Positions 6,070-8,861 of a stretch of DNA of 8,861 nucleotides are shown one piece after another (positions within the stretch are counted from its first letter, which is position 1; each line of letters opens with the position of its first letter). The stretch is from Actinomycetes bacterium (GTDB taxonomy: Bacteria > Actinomycetota > Acidimicrobiia > Acidimicrobiales > CADCSY01): positions 1-8,861 of the forward strand of contig JAODBP010000083.1 in the NCBI GenBank assembly GCA_025464025.1, read 5' to 3'. The position numbers and the translations under genes were made by a program. A model generated the notes under the pieces. It was not told the DNA's origin, did no database searches, and saw only the letters and a list, made by a program, of their open reading frames with translations.

Positions 6070-8538
6070 ATGACGGTCGACGAGCTGGTCGCTGCCCTCA
6101 CCCTCGACGAGAAGGCGGCGATGACCGCCGGCGTCGACATGTGGCACACCGCGGCGGTGGAGCGGCTCGGCATCCCGAGCTGGAAGATGACCGACGGGCC
6201 CAACGGCGCCCGGGGCGGCTCGTTCGACCGCATGACGCCGTCGGCCGCCATCCCGTGCGGCTCGGCCCTGGCCGCGACGTGGAACCAGACGCTGCTCGAG
6301 CAGGTCGGCGCCGTGCTCGGCGACCAGGCCCGCACCAAGCAGGCCCGGGTGCTGCTCGCCCCCACCGTCAACCTGGTGCGCCACCCGCTCAACGGCCGCA
6401 CGTTCGAGGCGTACGGGGAGGACCCGCTGCTGGCCGGCCTGCTGGCCGCCGCCTTCATCCGGGGCGTCCAGGCCCAGGGCGTGGCCACGACGGTGAAGCA
6501 CTTCGTCGGCAACGAGCAGGAGACCGAGCGCAACACCGTCGACACCCTGATCGACGAGCGGGCCCTGCGCGAGCTCTACCTCCTGCCGTTCGAGCTGGCC
6601 GTGAAGGAGGGCGGGTCGCTCGGCGTCATGACCGCCTACAACCGGCTGAACGGCGAGTGGTGCGACGAGCACCCCGAGCTGCTCGGCATCCTGCGCGACG
6701 AGTGGGGCTTCGACGGGATCGTGGTCACCGACTGGTACGCCGTCGACTCCACGATCGGCTCGGCCCGCGCCGGCCTCGACATCGAGATGCCCGGCCCGGC
6801 CCGGCAGTTCGGCTCGAAGCTGGCCGACGCGGTGCGGACCGGCGACCTCGACGAGTCGGTGCTCGACGCCATCGTCCGCCGCATCCTCGGCGTGTTCGAG
6901 CAGCTCGGTGCGCTCGACGACCCGCCGGTCGGCGAGGAGGAGTCGATCGACCGCCCCGAGCACCGGGGCGTGGCCCGGCGGGCGGTCATCGAGTCGACCG
7001 TCCTGCTGCGCAACGACGGCGTGCTCCCGTTCGACGTGCCGTCCCTGCGGTCGCTCGCCGTGATCGGCCCCAACGCCGACCGGGCCCAGATCATCGGCGG
7101 TGGTTCCGCAACGCTCGAACCGCACTACCGCGTGACCCCGCTGGAGGCGCTGCGGAACCGCATCGGCGGCGTGGTCGACATCACCTACGAGCAGGGCTGC
7201 GACATCGATCGCACCGTGCCCCCGATGTCACTGCCCATGGAGGAGGTCTTCCTCGACGCCGACGGCGGCGAGGTGTTCCGCCGCTCGGGCGACAGCACCC
7301 GCCTGCTGTTCTTCGGCCCTCCGTCGCCCGACCTGCCCAAGCACTGGTCGGTGCGCTCGACCGGCACGTTCACGCCCGAGGTGTCGGGGCCGTACCAGGT
7401 GACGCTGATCCAGGCCGGTCGGTGCCGGGTGCTCGTCGACGGGCAGGTCGTGGTCGACGGCGTGGCGTCCCCGCCGCCGGCGGGCCAGGCCATCTTCGGC
7501 ATGGGCAGCGAGCAGATCGACGGCACCATCGACCTCGTGGCGGGGAAGCCGGTCGAGCTGGTGATCGAGCTGTCGAACCGGGGCGCGCCGCTCGTCGTGG
7601 CCGCCGTGGTCGGCGTCCGACCCGAGCCGCCGGCCGACCTGCTCGAGCGGGCCGTCGCCGCCGCGGCCGCCGCCGATGCCGTCGTGGTCATCGTCGGCAC
7701 CAACGACGACTGGGAGACCGAGGGCCACGACCGCACGACCATGGACCTCCCCGGCGGCCAGGACGAGCTGGTCCGGGCCGTGTGCGCCGCCAACCCGAGG
7801 ACCGCGGTCGTGCTCAACGCCGGCTCGCCCGTCACCCTGCCGTGGGCCGACGAGGCACCGGCGCTCCTCGACGTCTGGTTCGGCGGCCAGGAGATGGCCG
7901 ACGGCCTGGTCGACGTCCTCACCGGCCGAGCCGACCCCAGCGGCCGCCTGCCCATGACCTTCCCCGAGCGCATCGAGCACGCGCCGGCGTACGGCAACTT
8001 CCCGGGCGAGCACGGCGAGGTCCGCTACGGCGAAGGCGTCCTCGTGGGCTATCGCTGGTACGAGGCGCGACACCTGCCGGTCCGCTTCCCGTTCGGGCAC
8101 GGCCTCTCGTACACGACCTTCGAGCTGGGCGAGCCGGAGGTGGTCGACGGCGATCCGATGCTCGTGCGCGTCCGGGTCACCAACACCGGCCCCCGCTCCG
8201 GCGGCGAGGTCGTCCAGCTCTACGTCGAGGAGGTGGCTCCCAAGGTGGTCCGACCGCCCAAGGAGCTCAAGGCCTTCGCCAAGGTGTGGTTGGAGGCTGG
8301 TCGATCGGCGACCGTGACCCTCGGCCTCACCGACCGGGCGTTCGCCCACTGGTCACCCGACCCGAGCGGCTACGAGGCGATCAAGCAGCGCCAGCAGGCC
8401 TCGACGATCTCGGTCGCGCCGGCCAGCGAGGACCAGCCGCCCCGGGGCTGGCACGTCGAGCCCGGCGAGTACCGCCTCCACATCGGACGGAGCTCAGCCG
8501 ACATCGCCCACGTCGTGCCCCTGACGATCGCCCCCTGA
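6070..8538 (+). CDS. GH3 beta-glycosidase with PA14 domain, cytoplasmic
   Basis: This 822-residue glycoside hydrolase family 3 enzyme is a retaining beta-glucosidase type. The N-terminal barrel (about 5-275) has TDGPNGARGG (41-50), KHFVGNEQETERN (143-155) and the nucleophile Asp221 in IVVTDWYAV. The C-terminal domain starts near 305 and is split by a PA14-like beta domain (about 388-520), as in DesR and KmBglI-type enzymes, where it lines the active site. The likely acid/base is Glu551 in DWETEGHDRTTMDLPGG. GHGLSYTTFE (676-685) leads into the fibronectin-III-like end (about 697-820). No signal peptide is present, so the substrate must enter the cell. An extra run of about 28 residues (763-790) sits before the WHVEPGEYRLHIG strand. 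Family relatives cleave beta-glucosides, cello-oligosaccharides, saponins or glycosylated natural products. It is last in the operon; the inverted repeat begins 8 nt after the stop. Confidence 0.94.
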   Translation: MTVDELVAALTLDEKAAMTAGVDMWHTAAVERLGIPSWKMTDGPNGARGGSFDRMTPSAAIPCGSALAATWNQTLLEQVGAVLGDQARTKQARVLLAPTVNLVRHPLNGRTFEAYGEDPLLAGLLAAAFIRGVQAQGVATTVKHFVGNEQETERNTVDTLIDERALRELYLLPFELAVKEGGSLGVMTAYNRLNGEWCDEHPELLGILRDEWGFDGIVVTDWYAVDSTIGSARAGLDIEMPGPARQFGSKLADAVRTGDLDESVLDAIVRRILGVFEQLGALDDPPVGEEESIDRPEHRGVARRAVIESTVLLRNDGVLPFDVPSLRSLAVIGPNADRAQIIGGGSATLEPHYRVTPLEALRNRIGGVVDITYEQGCDIDRTVPPMSLPMEEVFLDADGGEVFRRSGDSTRLLFFGPPSPDLPKHWSVRSTGTFTPEVSGPYQVTLIQAGRCRVLVDGQVVVDGVASPPPAGQAIFGMGSEQIDGTIDLVAGKPVELVIELSNRGAPLVVAAVVGVRPEPPADLLERAVAAAAAADAVVVIVGTNDDWETEGHDRTTMDLPGGQDELVRAVCAANPRTAVVLNAGSPVTLPWADEAPALLDVWFGGQEMADGLVDVLTGRADPSGRLPMTFPERIEHAPAYGNFPGEHGEVRYGEGVLVGYRWYEARHLPVRFPFGHGLSYTTFELGEPEVVDGDPMLVRVRVTNTGPRSGGEVVQLYVEEVAPKVVRPPKELKAFAKVWLEAGRSATVTLGLTDRAFAHWSPDPSGYEAIKQRQQASTISVAPASEDQPPRGWHVEPGEYRLHIGRSSADIAHVVPLTIAP
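7231..7629 (+). other. PA14-like domain inserted in the GH3 protein
   Basis: Residues about 388-520 do not belong to the GH3 fold. They contain LLFFGPPSP, then WSVRSTGTFTPEVSGPYQVT and RVLVDGQVVVDG, the alternating beta pattern of PA14 domains, and later a VELVIEL strand. In characterised PA14-bearing GH3 enzymes this domain limits the depth of the active site and shifts preference toward small or terminal glycosides. The boundaries are estimates by eye. Confidence 0.75.
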
Positions 8539-8546
8539 TCGGAGTA

Positions 8547-8685
8547 CGGGCGTTCGCGTCAGGGTCGAAAGGCAAAGGACGCCCTGAGACGACGGTGGGC
8601 GCGCCCGAGTCCCTGCGCTCGAACTGGCGATGGATTGACAACAGAAACGTTGTCAATTCGTCGCCAGTTCGGAAGCACCAGGTCC
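8547..8685 (-). repeat. Right copy of the ~140-bp inverted repeat pair
   Basis: Read on the minus strand, this matches 1-140, with the fully identical block at 8575-8657. It begins 8 nt after the GH3 stop and lies between two convergent genes (GH3 to the left, a partial gene to the right), where a bidirectional stop signal would be expected. It keeps GGGCGCGCCC (8597-8606), the TCAGGG/CCCTGA pairing and the tail motif (8567-8581, minus strand, CGTCCTTTGCCTTTC). Confidence 0.93.
8620..8671. other. Long hairpin / operator-like palindrome in right repeat
   Basis: The arms 8620-8642 and 8649-8671 pair at 21 of 23 positions around the loop AGAAAC, which is the complement of the left loop. The tip TTGACAAC-N6-GTTGTCAA is intact. 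One mismatch is the same as in the left copy; the second (A/C, from the change at 8658) is new and uncompensated. Placed after the GH3 stop, it could end or stabilise the operon transcript, although no T-run follows. Confidence 0.78.
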
Positions 8686-8733
8686 GGCGCGCCCGGGCCG
8701 CCCCTCGGAGCGTCTTTGGTCTTTCCGCGGAGG
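8686..8733 (+). repeat. Diverged third copy of the repeat tail
   Basis: Immediately after the right repeat, the bases starting GGCGCGCCC (8686-8694) and ending in CGTCTTTGGTCTTTC (8711-8725) run in the same order and at nearly the same spacing as 82-120 of the left repeat. The terminal 15-mer matches at 14 of 15 positions. The motif is again flanked by bases that can pair (CCTC 8703-8706 with GAGG 8730-8733), though with different sequence. This suggests that the full element has a tail on each side of the central hairpin. Confidence 0.55.
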
Positions 8734-8785
8734 CAGACGGGGCGATACCGGCAGCCACCCTGACGAACGTGGATGGGATCTACAG

Positions 8786-8861
8786 CTAGTCGGCGGCGAG
8801 GACGTCGGTGAGGCGGGGCAGGATCTCGTCGCGCCAGCCCTGGCCCATGTTGTCGAAGGCG
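8786..8861 (-). CDS. C-terminal end of an unidentified protein (partial)
   Basis: Reading leftward from the window edge, 24 codons end at a TAG (8786-8788). The tail reads AFDNMGQGWRDEILPRLTDV followed by LAAD. Codon use is normal for the window, and the end looks like an amphipathic C-terminal helix. The GQGWRDEILPRL pattern recalls the last helix of SRPBCC/AHSA1-type proteins, but 24 residues are too few to assign a family. It converges on the GH3 operon, with the right repeat between them. Confidence 0.6.
   Translation of the reverse strand, partial: AFDNMGQGWRDEILPRLTDVLAAD

Noticed and set aside
1..8685. Composite transposon or MITE-flanked island.
   Set aside because: No transposase or integrase, no target-site duplication that can be judged within the window, and no shift in composition between the inside and the flanks.
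8381..8758. A minus-strand frame across the right repeat into the end of the GH3 gene.
   Set aside because: No recognisable protein; it crosses the palindromic repeat and is antisense to well-conserved GH3 sequence.
6141..8789. An 882-codon plus-strand frame overlapping the GH3 gene and running through the right repeat.
   Set aside because: It is an Arg/Pro/Ala-rich +2 shadow of the GH3 gene with no domain; its stop after the repeat is chance.

Overview
The window is uniformly GC-rich, with almost every third codon position G or C. Genes are packed tightly and alternate in strand, with overlapping or near-touching ends. This suits a high-GC actinomycete (Actinomycetota); the NUDT19-like Nudix protein, the CaiB protein and the ferritin-like protein would fit an Acidimicrobiia-type genome, but that placement is inference. 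No rRNA, tRNA, CRISPR array, transposase, integrase or phage gene is visible.

Layout, left to right: (1) 1-140, one copy of a repeat carrying a strong hairpin. (2) 253-1335 (+), an exported secretory-lipase-like alpha/beta hydrolase. It runs tail to tail into a small hypothetical gene (1332-1583, -), and one CTAG supplies both stop codons. (3) 1631-2413 (+), a di-iron ferritin-like/acyl-ACP-desaturase-like protein. (4) 4017 to 2417 (-), a two-gene unit, alpha/beta hydrolase then NUDT19-like Nudix hydrolase, joined by an ATGA overlap. (5) 4043-8538 (+), a three-gene operon: family III CoA-transferase (CaiB type), ROK-family sugar kinase and PA14-containing GH3 beta-glycosidase, with an 8-nt overlap and a 1-nt gap. 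(6) 8547-8685, the second repeat copy, inverted, followed by a diverged partial third copy of its tail at 8686-8726. (7) 8786-8861 (-), the C-terminal end of a gene that leaves the window.

How the genes may work together: the GH3 enzyme has no signal peptide and would release sugar, probably glucose, from a glycoside in the cytoplasm. The ROK kinase would phosphorylate that sugar, and the CoA-transferase could activate the carboxylic-acid aglycone. The NUDT19-like Nudix protein (a family acting on CoA compounds) and the two alpha/beta hydrolases fit a general lipid or acyl-CoA catabolic neighbourhood. The pathway is inferred; only the families and their coupling are seen.

The most unusual structure is not a gene. 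It is the pair of about 140-bp inverted repeats bracketing all the complete genes. Each holds a 23-bp-arm hairpin whose AT-rich tip (TTGACAAC-N6-GTTGTCAA) stands out from the GC-rich surroundings, plus a tail motif close to CGTCYTTGGTCTTTC that occurs three times in the window.
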